A DNA stretch of 38,790 nucleotides from Chthoniobacter flavus (GTDB taxonomy: Bacteria; Verrucomicrobiota; Verrucomicrobiia; Chthoniobacterales; Chthoniobacteraceae), in contig CAMAUX010000054.1 of assembly GCA_945861435.1 (NCBI GenBank), forward strand, positions 1 to 38,790, given 5' to 3'. The notes under the pieces are model-generated. The model was not told the origin of the DNA and searched no databases. It saw nothing but the letters and a program-made list of their open reading frames with translations. How positions within the stretch are numbered: position 1 is the stretch's first letter; every line of letters starts with the position of its first letter. Positions 8,854 through 16,507 of the stretch are shown here, one piece after another. The position numbers were made by a program, and so were the translations under genes.

Positions 8854-9693
8854 ATCGATTCCCTGATCCTCTGCATCGACGACGACCCAGCGCTGCTCGC
8901 CAACCATTCCAGGAGTCTGCGCAAGCACTTCACCGTGCACACCGCTCTCAATGGTGCCGACGGCCTTGCCGCCATGACCCATGGCATCCAGTACTGCGTG
9001 ATCGTCGTGGACATGGGGATGCCGGGCATGGATGGCATCGAGTTTCTCAGCCACGCACGCAAGCTCTCGCCGCAAACCGTGTTCGCGATGCTCACGGGCA
9101 ACGCTGACCAGCAGACCGCCGTGCGCGCGCTCAACGAAGGCCGCGTGCACCGGTTTCTCAACAAACCCTGCAGCACGTCCATGGTGGTGGAGACCATCAC
9201 GGCCTGCATCGCGCACTTCCGCGGAAACGAGGAACCAGAGCCCAAGATCGCCCTCGTGGATGCACCCCAGGAACCACCCGAAGACGACCATGCTCAAAGC
9301 GCAGCGCACCAGCTTCGCGAGGCCGCAGAGAAAGGCATCGCCGCAGCGCAATTCAATCTCGGCGTCCTCTATGCCAGCGGCACGGGTGTCCCGAAGGATG
9401 CCGTCAAAGCGGTCGAGTGGTACCGGAAGGCAGCCCTGCAGGGATTCCCACAGGCACAGTTCAATCTCAGCCTCGCGTATGAGGAAGGCCATGGCGTCCT
9501 TCGCGATGACACCGAGGCTTACGCGTGGATGAATCTGGCCACAGTAAAACTCCGCGAAGCCGCAAAGCTCCGGAACGCGATGGAAGACGCAATGCCTCCA
9601 ACGCAACTGCCCGCCGGACAAGCGCGCGCGCGCGAACTGGCGGCACAGATCCAAGCACGCGCGCGATGGGGCTGGTCGCGCGAGATGCGGTAA
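8854..9693 (+). CDS. Response-regulator receiver domain fused to Sel1-like repeats; start codon not canonical
   Basis: About 279 residues. The N-terminal receiver domain has the acidic pair in LCIDDD, the phospho-acceptor Asp in VVDMGMPGMDG, the Thr in MLTGN and the Lys in FLNKPC, so it should be phosphorylated by a kinase. A short acidic linker (EEPEPK to PPEDDH) leads to two to three Sel1 repeats (AQFNLGVLYASGTGVPKDAV and following) and an Ala/Arg-rich C-terminus. The first ATG/GTG/TTG in frame is GTG 8935, inside the receiver fold, and would delete the acidic pocket. Upstream the frame is closed by TGA at 8842-8844, leaving only ATC 8854, CTG 8863 or ATC 8866 as possible starts, or entry by frameshift. 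I set the start at ATC 8854 because it follows the G-rich run and is shared with the paralogue. The kinase at 11272 is its likely partner. Confidence 0.8.
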   Translation: MDSLILCIDDDPALLANHSRSLRKHFTVHTALNGADGLAAMTHGIQYCVIVVDMGMPGMDGIEFLSHARKLSPQTVFAMLTGNADQQTAVRALNEGRVHRFLNKPCSTSMVVETITACIAHFRGNEEPEPKIALVDAPQEPPEDDHAQSAAHQLREAAEKGIAAAQFNLGVLYASGTGVPKDAVKAVEWYRKAALQGFPQAQFNLSLAYEEGHGVLRDDTEAYAWMNLATVKLREAAKLRNAMEDAMPPTQLPAGQARARELAAQIQARARWGWSREMR

Positions 9694-9720
9694 TCCAGGG
9701 ATCTCCGACCGCTGATCGCG

Positions 9721-9771
9721 TTGGCGTTGGCGTTGGCGTTGGCTTTGGTGGCGTTGGCGTTGGCGTTGGGG
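9721..9771 (+). repeat. TTGGCG hexanucleotide tandem repeat
   Basis: Three perfect TTGGCG units, two variants (TTGGCT, TTGGTG), a GCG interruption, two more perfect units and TTGGGG fill the space between the two receiver genes, 28 bases after the stop of the first. The evenly spaced GG pairs could form a two-layer G-quadruplex on the plus strand. Being a short tandem repeat, it could vary in copy number. It lies outside the coding frames assigned here. Confidence 0.8.
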
Positions 9772-9886
9772 CAACGCTACGAATCGCACGCAGGCTCTTC
9801 GCCCGCGCATCCACCACGCACGGAATGGAGATGCAGAGGATGTCCCTCCCCCACACGGACGGCCCCTCCACAAAAGGCACGTTCTT

Positions 9887-9932
9887 CTCAAAAACTATTT
9901 GCGACGCTGCATTTGATGGATGAGGGGGGGGA
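9887..9932 (+). promoter_or_regulatory. Conserved leader, copy 2, upstream of receiver/HD-GYP-like gene
   Basis: This is the second copy of the leader at 8807-8853, from CTCAAAAACTATTTGCGACG to a run of eight G. The mini-frame here starts at ATG 9916 (MDEGGESTP) and ends in TAA 9943-9945, again a few codons into the receiver frame. A second ATG at 9920 is in the same relative frame as ATG 8841 in copy 1. The receiver frame is closed by TGA 9921-9923. Conservation of the G-run length, the offset and both overlapping mini-frames in two diverged copies suggests that the arrangement is functional rather than a sequencing slip. Confidence 0.45.
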
Positions 9933-11195
9933 ATCGACTCCTTAATCCTCTGCATTGACGACGACGCGGCGCTGCTCGCCAACCATGCGAGAAGTCTGCG
10001 CAAGCACTTCACCGTCCACACCGCACTCACCGGCGCGGAGGGCCTCGCGGCCATCGCGCAAGGCACCCAATACTCCGTCATCGTCGTCGACATGGGCATG
10101 CCGGGCATGGATGGCATCGAGTTTCTCCAACAGGCCCGCAAGCTCTCGCCAGACACTGTGTGTGCCATGCTCACCGGCAATGCCGACCAGCAGACCACCG
10201 TGCGCGCACTCAACGAAGGCGGCGTGCACCGGTTCCTCAACAAGCCCTGCACCAGCGCCATGGTCATCGAGGCAATCAACGCCTGCATCGAACATTTCCA
10301 CCAACTGCGCGCGCACCGGCAGGCCGAGGAAAAAGCCGTCGACGGCGGCATCCGGCTGCTCACGCAGGTGCTCCACGCAGCCGATCCCCAAGCACCGCAG
10401 CGCGCGGAAAATCTCATGGAGTATGTGCGCTCTTACTACAACACCGTCGACCCGCGGGGCCGTATGCCACGGGATTTGGAGCTCGCCGTCACCTTCTCCT
10501 CCATCGGCCTCGCGATCATTCCCGCAGCAATCCTGCGCCGCGCCAGGACCGGCGGTGCGCTCTCCACCTCGGAGGAACATCTGGTGGAATCCGCATCCGA
10601 GATGGGAGGGCAGATCCTTGGATTCATCCCGCACATGGAGAATGCGAGCGCCATTGTCCGCTACCAAGCCAAGGGCTTTGATGGCAGCGGCTATCCGAAG
10701 GACGCTGTGTGTGGAGAGGAACTCCCGTTCGGATCGAGGCTGCTGCGGGTCATGTCGGACCTCCTCAGACTGGAGGCGGAGGGCCTGCACCGCGTCGAGG
10801 CGCTGGCGAGAATGAGCGCCGCCGATCTTCCGTACGATCCGGAGATCCTCAAGGTGTGCCGCACGCGCTGGCGCCCCACGAGCACCAAGCGCATGGAACG
10901 CATCTGCGTCCAGGTCCCGGTGGCGGAGTTGTGCATCTCCGATGTCCTCGCAAGGCCGCTCCACACCATCTCCCACATTTTTCTGGCACCCGAAGGCACG
11001 GTGGTGACCAAGCCCCTCATGCGAAAAATCCGCCAATGGGAACGTCTGCAGATGCTCAAGGAGGAAGTGTTCATTTCCATCATGCGCCCTTCGCACCCGG
11101 AAGCCCTCGGCACACCGCCCCTGCCGCATCCCACTGTGAGCCCCACCTCGCCCACCGCGCCGACTTTCACCACCTCCCCCACTTTGCCGCTTTGA
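9933..11195 (+). CDS. Response-regulator receiver fused to a degenerate HD-GYP-like domain; start codon not canonical
   Basis: About 420 residues. Residues 1-125 form a receiver closely similar to that of the preceding gene, with intact phosphorylation residues (LCIDDD, VVDMGMPGMDG, MLTGN, FLNKPC). The second half has the HD-GYP layout but has lost the expected metal ligands: the usual HDIG is SSIG within FSSIGLAIIPAAIL (residues 188-201), the HPEIG-like block is SASEMG, and the HHE before the GYP loop is YQA, while FDGSGYP (249-255) is kept. It is therefore unlikely to hydrolyse cyclic-di-GMP, but could bind it or bind GGDEF partners. The C-terminus is a Pro/Thr/Ser-rich tail. The first canonical start in frame is ATG 10092, in the middle of the receiver; ATC 9933 after a G8 run is used here because it matches the paralogue. 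A histidine kinase gene follows after 76 bases. Confidence 0.82.
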   Translation: MDSLILCIDDDAALLANHARSLRKHFTVHTALTGAEGLAAIAQGTQYSVIVVDMGMPGMDGIEFLQQARKLSPDTVCAMLTGNADQQTTVRALNEGGVHRFLNKPCTSAMVIEAINACIEHFHQLRAHRQAEEKAVDGGIRLLTQVLHAADPQAPQRAENLMEYVRSYYNTVDPRGRMPRDLELAVTFSSIGLAIIPAAILRRARTGGALSTSEEHLVESASEMGGQILGFIPHMENASAIVRYQAKGFDGSGYPKDAVCGEELPFGSRLLRVMSDLLRLEAEGLHRVEALARMSAADLPYDPEILKVCRTRWRPTSTKRMERICVQVPVAELCISDVLARPLHTISHIFLAPEGTVVTKPLMRKIRQWERLQMLKEEVFISIMRPSHPEALGTPPLPHPTVSPTSPTAPTFTTSPTLPL

Positions 11196-11271
11196 CTCCG
11201 CGCGCTGGCATGCGGCGCCCCGAACACACTTCCCTGCCGCTCCCGCCTTCTCAGTCCAGCACTCACGTACC

Positions 11272-12732
11272 ATGCCTCCAGCCCTGATCCCAGCCGATGA
11301 AGCCGAGCGGCTCCATGCCCTTCGCGCTTACCACATTCTCGACTCGGCACCAGAGCCGGAATTCGACGCCATCACGCAGATGGTGAGCGAACTACTGCGG
11401 GTCCCCATTGCGCTGGTGTCCTTCGTCGACAGCCACCGGCAGTGGTTCAAATCCCGAGTCGGCACCGATCTGAAGGGAGGCGATCGCGACAGCGCATTCT
11501 GCGCCCACACCATCCTCGGAGACCATCCGCTCATCGTCCCGGATGCACGCGTGGATGAGCGATTCCGGGACAACCCCCTCGTCCTTGGGGCACCGTTCAT
11601 CCGCTTCTACGCGGGGATCCCGCTCAAGTCGGCACACGGATTCAATCTGGGCACGCTCTGCGTGATCTGCCATGAACCGCGGCACCTCTCGGAGCACGAG
11701 CTCCAGATTCTCCTGCAATTCGCCGACTTTGTCGGCAACGCACTGGCGCTGCGGCTCGCACGCAGGCAACTCTGCGAAAACCATGCGCGTCTTCTGCACG
11801 CCGAAAAGATGGCGGGGATCGGCAAAATCGCCGCCGGCATCGCGCACGAGATCAACACCCCGGTGCATTTTCTGGGCGGTGCCTGTGAGTTTCTGAGCGA
11901 CGGATTCTCGAGCATCAGCACGCTGCTCAAAGCCTGCATGGCCCTGCACGAAACCGTGAAAGGCTCCCCGGACTTCGAGGAACGCGTGCGCGCCATCGAT
12001 GCACTCGCCCAGGAGCACGACCTCGCCTATCTACTCGAACAAGTCCCAGTCGCGCTCACCCAGACACTCGATGGCACCTCACGCATTGCGGAACTGGTGG
12101 ACTCCATGAACCGATTCTCGCATCCCCCCTCCCCCACCCATCTTCCGGGAGACTTGAACGCGGCCATCCGTGCGACTGCCGTCATTTCAGGATCCGCATG
12201 GCGCCGGCACGCCACGTTGGAATTGCGGCTGGACCCCGTACTGCCGCTCATCCCGTGCAGTCTCGGGGAGATCAACCAAGTGGTGCTGAACATGATCATC
12301 AACGCCTCCCATGCCATCGAGGAGCGGTTGGCTCACAGCCCAAAGGAACCGGGACGCATCATCGTGCGAACCTCGCACACGGGCGACTCCGCACTCATCT
12401 CCATCCAGGACAACGGATCTGGGATTCCCGCGGGGATTCTTTCACGAATCTACGATCCCTTCTTCACCACAAAACCTGCGGGCAAGGGCACCGGACAGGG
12501 ACTCGCCATCGCCCACGACATCATCGTGAACAAGCATTCCGGGCGCATCGCGATCGACACGGAAATCGGCGTGGGAACCGTCTTCTCCATCCATCTCCCC
12601 ATGGCCACTCCTGCGAAGCCGCGCCATCGGTTTCCCATAGAATCCCGCGCGCACAGCCCGGAACCAGAACAGGAGCCTCAGCCGAGCTGCCTAGAATCAA
12701 AGCAGTACGGACACGACTTCTCGTACACGTAG
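11272..12732 (+). CDS. GAF-domain sensor histidine kinase
   Basis: The 486-residue product has no membrane segment or signal peptide and is probably a soluble sensor. Residues 1-165 form a GAF domain of the type found at the N-terminus of many hybrid kinases (RLHALRAYHILDSAPEPEFD, FCAHTI, FYAGIPL). The dimerisation/phospho-acceptor box is AGIGKIAAGIAHEINTPVHF with His192. The ATPase domain shows the N box (INQVVLNMIINASHAI), G1 (DNGSGIP), F box (YDPFFTTK) and G2 (GTGQGLAIAHDI). A Pro/Glu-rich tail ends the protein. There is no attached receiver, so phosphate should pass to separate receivers; the two receiver proteins directly upstream on the same strand are the obvious candidates. The last 55 bases overlap the convergent trhO gene. 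No Shine-Dalgarno is visible before the ATG. Confidence 0.93.
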   Translation: MPPALIPADEAERLHALRAYHILDSAPEPEFDAITQMVSELLRVPIALVSFVDSHRQWFKSRVGTDLKGGDRDSAFCAHTILGDHPLIVPDARVDERFRDNPLVLGAPFIRFYAGIPLKSAHGFNLGTLCVICHEPRHLSEHELQILLQFADFVGNALALRLARRQLCENHARLLHAEKMAGIGKIAAGIAHEINTPVHFLGGACEFLSDGFSSISTLLKACMALHETVKGSPDFEERVRAIDALAQEHDLAYLLEQVPVALTQTLDGTSRIAELVDSMNRFSHPPSPTHLPGDLNAAIRATAVISGSAWRRHATLELRLDPVLPLIPCSLGEINQVVLNMIINASHAIEERLAHSPKEPGRIIVRTSHTGDSALISIQDNGSGIPAGILSRIYDPFFTTKPAGKGTGQGLAIAHDIIVNKHSGRIAIDTEIGVGTVFSIHLPMATPAKPRHRFPIESRAHSPEPEQEPQPSCLESKQYGHDFSYT

Positions 12733-13508
12733 CGTGCGTCCGCCTGCTCCTTTGGCGAGAGCGGCATCTGGCAGCAGAAGCACAGAGCGGATCCCGTCTC
12801 CTGAAGGCGCGCATCCACGCCCACCCTCGCGTCGAACACGAAGCACTCGCCTTCGTAATGCGCGCCGCCCACTTCCTCGAAGTACTTCAGAATGCCACCG
12901 TCGAGTTGGTACACATCCGTGAATCCCCGCTGACTGAGCAAAGGCGCCGCCTTCTCGCATCGAATCCCTCCGGTGCAAAACGTCACCACTGGCAGCGTGC
13001 GCGCTTCGGACGGCAAACGATCCAGCGCAGCCGGGAAGTCACGGAATGTGCGGATGTCTGCATGGACGGCCCCGCGAAAGGTGCCCATGCGGATTTCGTA
13101 ATCATTGCGCGTATCCACCAGCACGCACTCGCGCCCCTCGTCCAGCCACTGCCTGAGCTGCGCGGCCGTGAGCCTCCGCGCTGGCTGCCGCGCGGGATCC
13201 ACCCCCTCGACTCCGAATGCGATGATCTCGCGCTTCACCTTCACGAGCATCCGATTGAAAGGCTGGCGCCGCCCGGGACTCTCCTTGGGTTGGATCTCGG
13301 CCAGCCCCGGCATCGATCGAATCAATTCGAGCACCGGCTCCAATTGTTCCCGGGTGCCTGCGAGGAAGAAGTTGATGCCCTCGCTCGCCAGCAGAATGGT
13401 TCCTTTGAGCCCGTGCTCCACACAGGCCCCAAGCAACCGCTCGCGCCACGCCGCAAGATCTTCGAGCGGTGCGAATCGATAACAGGAAAGGTTGATGACG
13501 CCGGCCAC
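12678..13508 (-). CDS. trhO: tRNA uridine(34) hydroxylase TrhO (rhodanese family, YceA-like)
   Basis: TrhO hydroxylates uridine 34 in the anticodon of certain tRNAs using oxygen, a first step toward 5-methoxy- or carboxymethoxy-uridine. The 276-residue product has the N-terminal acylphosphatase-like part (GLKGTILLASEGINFFLAG), the rhodanese domain with catalytic Cys178 in TFCTGGIRCEKAA, the GFTDVYQLDGGILKYFEE block, and the C-terminal Cys-rich tail (CFCC and SCPYC) typical of the family. The frame is open far upstream, but that part lies antisense to the hydrolase gene and is not family-like. GTG 13508 gives VAGVINLSCYRF, matching the usual N-terminus. The 3' end overlaps the convergent kinase gene by 55 bases. 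It looks like a stand-alone housekeeping gene. Confidence 0.92.
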   Translation of the reverse strand: MAGVINLSCYRFAPLEDLAAWRERLLGACVEHGLKGTILLASEGINFFLAGTREQLEPVLELIRSMPGLAEIQPKESPGRRQPFNRMLVKVKREIIAFGVEGVDPARQPARRLTAAQLRQWLDEGRECVLVDTRNDYEIRMGTFRGAVHADIRTFRDFPAALDRLPSEARTLPVVTFCTGGIRCEKAAPLLSQRGFTDVYQLDGGILKYFEEVGGAHYEGECFVFDARVGVDARLQETGSALCFCCQMPLSPKEQADARYVYEKSCPYCFDSRQLG

Positions 13509-13655
13509 AGCCCCGCAGCATTCGGTCGATCCCGACCTTCTGCAACGGTTTTCCTCCCACCGCCGGCCCCGTACCCACCCACCTCCGCACTGCTCCCAAC
13601 CATTGCGACGCGGTTGCGCTTCCGCCCCGAATCCTGTTGCCTCGGGCATCACCCC

Positions 13656-14558
13656 ATGCGCTTCACTCCATCCCAATTGCTCATTCCGCTCCTGCTCCTC
13701 GGATCCGCTCTGCTCGCAGCAAGCCCCCTCAAACTCCCCCTCTGGGATGGCGATGCACCGGAGGGTGAAGGGAAGTTTTCCCCAGCTCCCACTGCCGCAA
13801 TCAGCGTGCACCTCCCCGAGCCAGCGCAGAAGCCCACGGGCGCGGCAATGGTGATCTGCCCCGGTGGCGGCTACGGCGGCCTCGTCACTGGAGCGGAAGG
13901 ACACGGCATCGCCACGTGGCTCAACACACAGGGCATCGCGGGGATCGTCCTCGAGTACCGCCTGCCCGCCGGACGCCCCTTCGTCCCCCTGCTCGACGCA
14001 CAGCGCGCGCTGCGCACCGTGCGCCATCGCGCGTCGGAATGGGGCATCGATGCGAACCGGCTCGGCATCATCGGCTTCTCCGCCGGCGGGCATCTTGCCT
14101 CCACCGCAGCCACCCACTTCGACAAGGGCAAGCCCGGCGACAAGGACCCGGTGGAGCACCAAAGCTCCCGCCCGGATTTCGCGATTCTCGTCTATCCCGT
14201 CATCAGCATGGGGCAACAGGGCCACGCGGGCTCGCGAAAGAACCTGCTCGGCTCCAACCCCTCCCCCGGCATGGTGGACCTCTTCTCCAATGAACTTCAG
14301 GTGCGGGATGACTCACCGCCCGCATTCCTCGCCCACGCCAAAGACGACAAGGTGGTTCCGATCGAAAACAGCATCCTCTTCCACAAGGCCCAGAAGGCGC
14401 ATCGCATCCCGGGAAAATTGCTGGAACTCGAACGCGGCGGGCACGGCCTCAACGGATATCGCGGCCCCATGTGGGACGCATGGCAGACCCAATCCCTCCA
14501 GTGGCTGCGGTCCGTTGGCACACTCGGTGCCGCGCGCCCGCAACCATCCGCGCCCTGA
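13656..14558 (+). CDS. Secreted alpha/beta hydrolase (acetyl-esterase / BD-FAE-like)
   Basis: The 300-residue product begins with a signal peptide (MRFTPSQLLIPLLLLGSALLAAS), so it acts in the periplasm or outside the cell. The mature part is an alpha/beta hydrolase close to carbohydrate esterases that remove acetyl or feruloyl groups from plant polysaccharides. Visible features are the oxyanion-hole region CPGGGYGGL (about 69-77), the nucleophile elbow GFSAGGH with Ser142, Asp231 in KDDKVVP and His263 in RGGHGL. Such enzymes are common in polysaccharide-degrading Verrucomicrobiota; the substrate here is inferred only from family. The frame runs upstream to 12198 but that portion is antisense to trhO; ATG 13656 directly precedes the signal peptide. 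It has its own promoter or reads from upstream; no site is obvious. Confidence 0.87.
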   Translation: MRFTPSQLLIPLLLLGSALLAASPLKLPLWDGDAPEGEGKFSPAPTAAISVHLPEPAQKPTGAAMVICPGGGYGGLVTGAEGHGIATWLNTQGIAGIVLEYRLPAGRPFVPLLDAQRALRTVRHRASEWGIDANRLGIIGFSAGGHLASTAATHFDKGKPGDKDPVEHQSSRPDFAILVYPVISMGQQGHAGSRKNLLGSNPSPGMVDLFSNELQVRDDSPPAFLAHAKDDKVVPIENSILFHKAQKAHRIPGKLLELERGGHGLNGYRGPMWDAWQTQSLQWLRSVGTLGAARPQPSAP

Positions 14559-14773
14559 GTTTCTACGCGCTTCTGCGCCCCGTACTCGATGGTGGTCCCT
14601 TCTTTGGGAACGAGCCATCAGGCGCCTTATCGAACTCAAACTTCGCTCAAGCGCGACAGCCTGACGGGCTCCAGCAGGAGCGCTTTCCAAAGATCGGTGG
14701 CGGCACGATTCATCCCTCGCCAGAGAACTGAACCGCCGCGGCCAACCCCCAAACCGACGCAGGCCACACCTCC

Positions 14774-16453
14774 ATGGCGTCCCCTCTCCTAGGCTCTGTT
14801 CTGAGTGCAATTCGCGGCGTATTCCGCCGCAGAGATACGGACGCGAGCCCCGATTCTCTCAGCGCACTCGTCAACGGCTCCCCCGCGTTCCTGTTTCAAA
14901 TCAACCACAACGCCCAACTCGGACGACACGCGGTCGCATCGGCCGCACTCGCGGGAAGGGCGCCGGGCACGATCCTCCTGCGCGAGACCAGCGCTGTTTG
15001 GACTCCCACCGACGGCGGGATCACGTCCGTGTGCCACCACTGCGCCGCAGAGCTGGACAGTGCAGGTTCGCGACGCACTTCTTGTACAGGCTGCGATGGT
15101 CAGACCCACTACTGCTCGGCGAAGTGCCGCGACGCACATGCCCCCCTGCATTCACCCGTGTGTCGGCTGCACGCGAATGCACCAGTGCTGGCCGCGCGCC
15201 ACCACTGCCCCCAAAGCTTGGTACTCGCGCTCCTCGCACTCATCGCGAGACGCTGCCGCTCATTATCCCAACCCGCGGTGCACTCGCCTGCACAGGCACG
15301 CATACCCGCAGACCCGCTCACATTCGAAGCCGATCCCACCGCCTTCGCTCAGATGCATGGGGATCCACAGACCATCGACGCGGCAGCCCGGCGCTGCCTG
15401 CGCACCCTGGCCGACTCTTTGTGCGATGGTCTGCCGGAGGAACAGCGCCCCCCGTTCGATCTGTTCCTGAAATGGACCGCGCAGATCAACGCGAACTCGC
15501 ACGGCCTCCAGCGCGCCCACAAAACGCAGGAAGACTTCGGCCTCGGTCTCTTCCCGCTGAGCTCGCTCTTCAACCACTCCTGCATCCCAAACTGCACTTA
15601 CACCAATGAGGGTGCACAGATGGTGCTGCGACTCCTGCGCACCGTGGATGAGGGTGAGGAGCTTTGCGTCAATTACGTCGAACTCTACGCCGCACGCGAC
15701 GAACGCCGGGCTGAGTTGAAGGCAGGCAAGCGCTTTGAATGCCGGTGTCCCCGCTGCACCCACTCGCCACGCAACGCCGCAGAGACGCGCCTCCTCCAAT
15801 CCGAGCTTTTCGTGTCGGGCGTCCTCTGCGATCAGACCCCCGGATGCACCGGCCTGCTACGCGAGTGCAACGTGCACACCGACCGTGTGGGCGACCGCTC
15901 CGCGCAATGGGCATGCACCGCCTGCAACGCCCGCTGCACCTACGGTTCCATCGCGGACACCCACCTCACCCCCCTCCGCAACAGCCTCCAGTCAGCCACG
16001 ACCCTTTACTCCGAGGGATTGACCATCGCTTCCGCACCACGCATCCGGGCCGCCTTCGAAGCGGTGCTCAAAGAGGCACTCGTCCGACTCCCTCCATCCC
16101 ACGCGATCGTCTTTCACTGTCATCTGCCACTGATCAACTGCTGCTCCACGCTCGGCGACTATGAGGCAATGGCAACCCATGCACGCGCGGTCGTTGCATT
16201 GGCGGATGCCACACTGCCCCGCCACCTCCCTGTCGCCAATTACCTCGCCGCTCTGGCCAAGGCATTGGAATTGAGTGCAAACATGCGTCCCCCCCTCCCG
16301 CACGCTCTCCGCCGCCAACACGCGACCGAGGCCTGTGCCGCATGGGAGCGCGCCCTGGAAATCTACGAGGTCTGCCTCGGTGCGAAACATCCACAGACCG
16401 CCCGCACCCGTGCCCAACTCCTCAAAGCGCAGGCGGCCGCGAAGTCGCTTTGA
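14774..16453 (+). CDS. SMYD-like protein: split SET methyltransferase domain with MYND zinc finger and TPR-like tail
   Basis: The 559-residue product follows the order of eukaryotic SMYD lysine methyltransferases. Residues 45-75 match the N-terminal SET strand (LGRHAVASAALAGRAPGTIL). A MYND zinc finger interrupts the SET domain with Cys87, Cys90, Cys104, Cys107, Cys114, Cys118, His126 and Cys130. The SET core follows: GLGLFPLSSLFNHSCIPNC (about 256-274) with the cofactor-binding NHSC, then GEELCVNYVEL with the expected catalytic Tyr301, then the post-SET zinc cluster FECRCPRC (321-328). Further paired cysteines occur at about 352-388. The C-terminus is helical and ends in a TPR-like unit (ALEIYEVCLGAKHPQTARTR), as in SMYD proteins. 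All key residues appear intact, so activity on protein lysines using S-adenosylmethionine is plausible; the target is unknown. The 215 bases upstream (14559-14773) hold nothing I can identify. Base composition looks like that of its neighbours, so any transfer is not recent. Confidence 0.88.
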   Translation: MASPLLGSVLSAIRGVFRRRDTDASPDSLSALVNGSPAFLFQINHNAQLGRHAVASAALAGRAPGTILLRETSAVWTPTDGGITSVCHHCAAELDSAGSRRTSCTGCDGQTHYCSAKCRDAHAPLHSPVCRLHANAPVLAARHHCPQSLVLALLALIARRCRSLSQPAVHSPAQARIPADPLTFEADPTAFAQMHGDPQTIDAAARRCLRTLADSLCDGLPEEQRPPFDLFLKWTAQINANSHGLQRAHKTQEDFGLGLFPLSSLFNHSCIPNCTYTNEGAQMVLRLLRTVDEGEELCVNYVELYAARDERRAELKAGKRFECRCPRCTHSPRNAAETRLLQSELFVSGVLCDQTPGCTGLLRECNVHTDRVGDRSAQWACTACNARCTYGSIADTHLTPLRNSLQSATTLYSEGLTIASAPRIRAAFEAVLKEALVRLPPSHAIVFHCHLPLINCCSTLGDYEAMATHARAVVALADATLPRHLPVANYLAALAKALELSANMRPPLPHALRRQHATEACAAWERALEIYEVCLGAKHPQTARTRAQLLKAQAAAKSL

Positions 16454-16507
16454 ATCTGGACGCCGTAAGCCACACGGAAGCGCTTTAACCGCAGCGGCGA
16501 AATGTCC

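Noticed and set aside
12198-13655. A 486-codon upstream extension of the hydrolase frame
   Set aside because: It runs through the kinase 3' end and antisense to trhO and shows no domain; the signal peptide at ATG 13656 marks the real start.
13509-14225. Upstream extension of the trhO frame on the minus strand
   Set aside because: It is antisense to the hydrolase, whose catalytic motifs are clear; TrhO family proteins begin where GTG 13508 places the start.
14471-14731. An 86-residue plus-strand frame between the hydrolase and the SMYD-like gene
   Set aside because: It overlaps the hydrolase end out of frame, and its C-terminal part has no domain I recognise; support is too weak for a gene.
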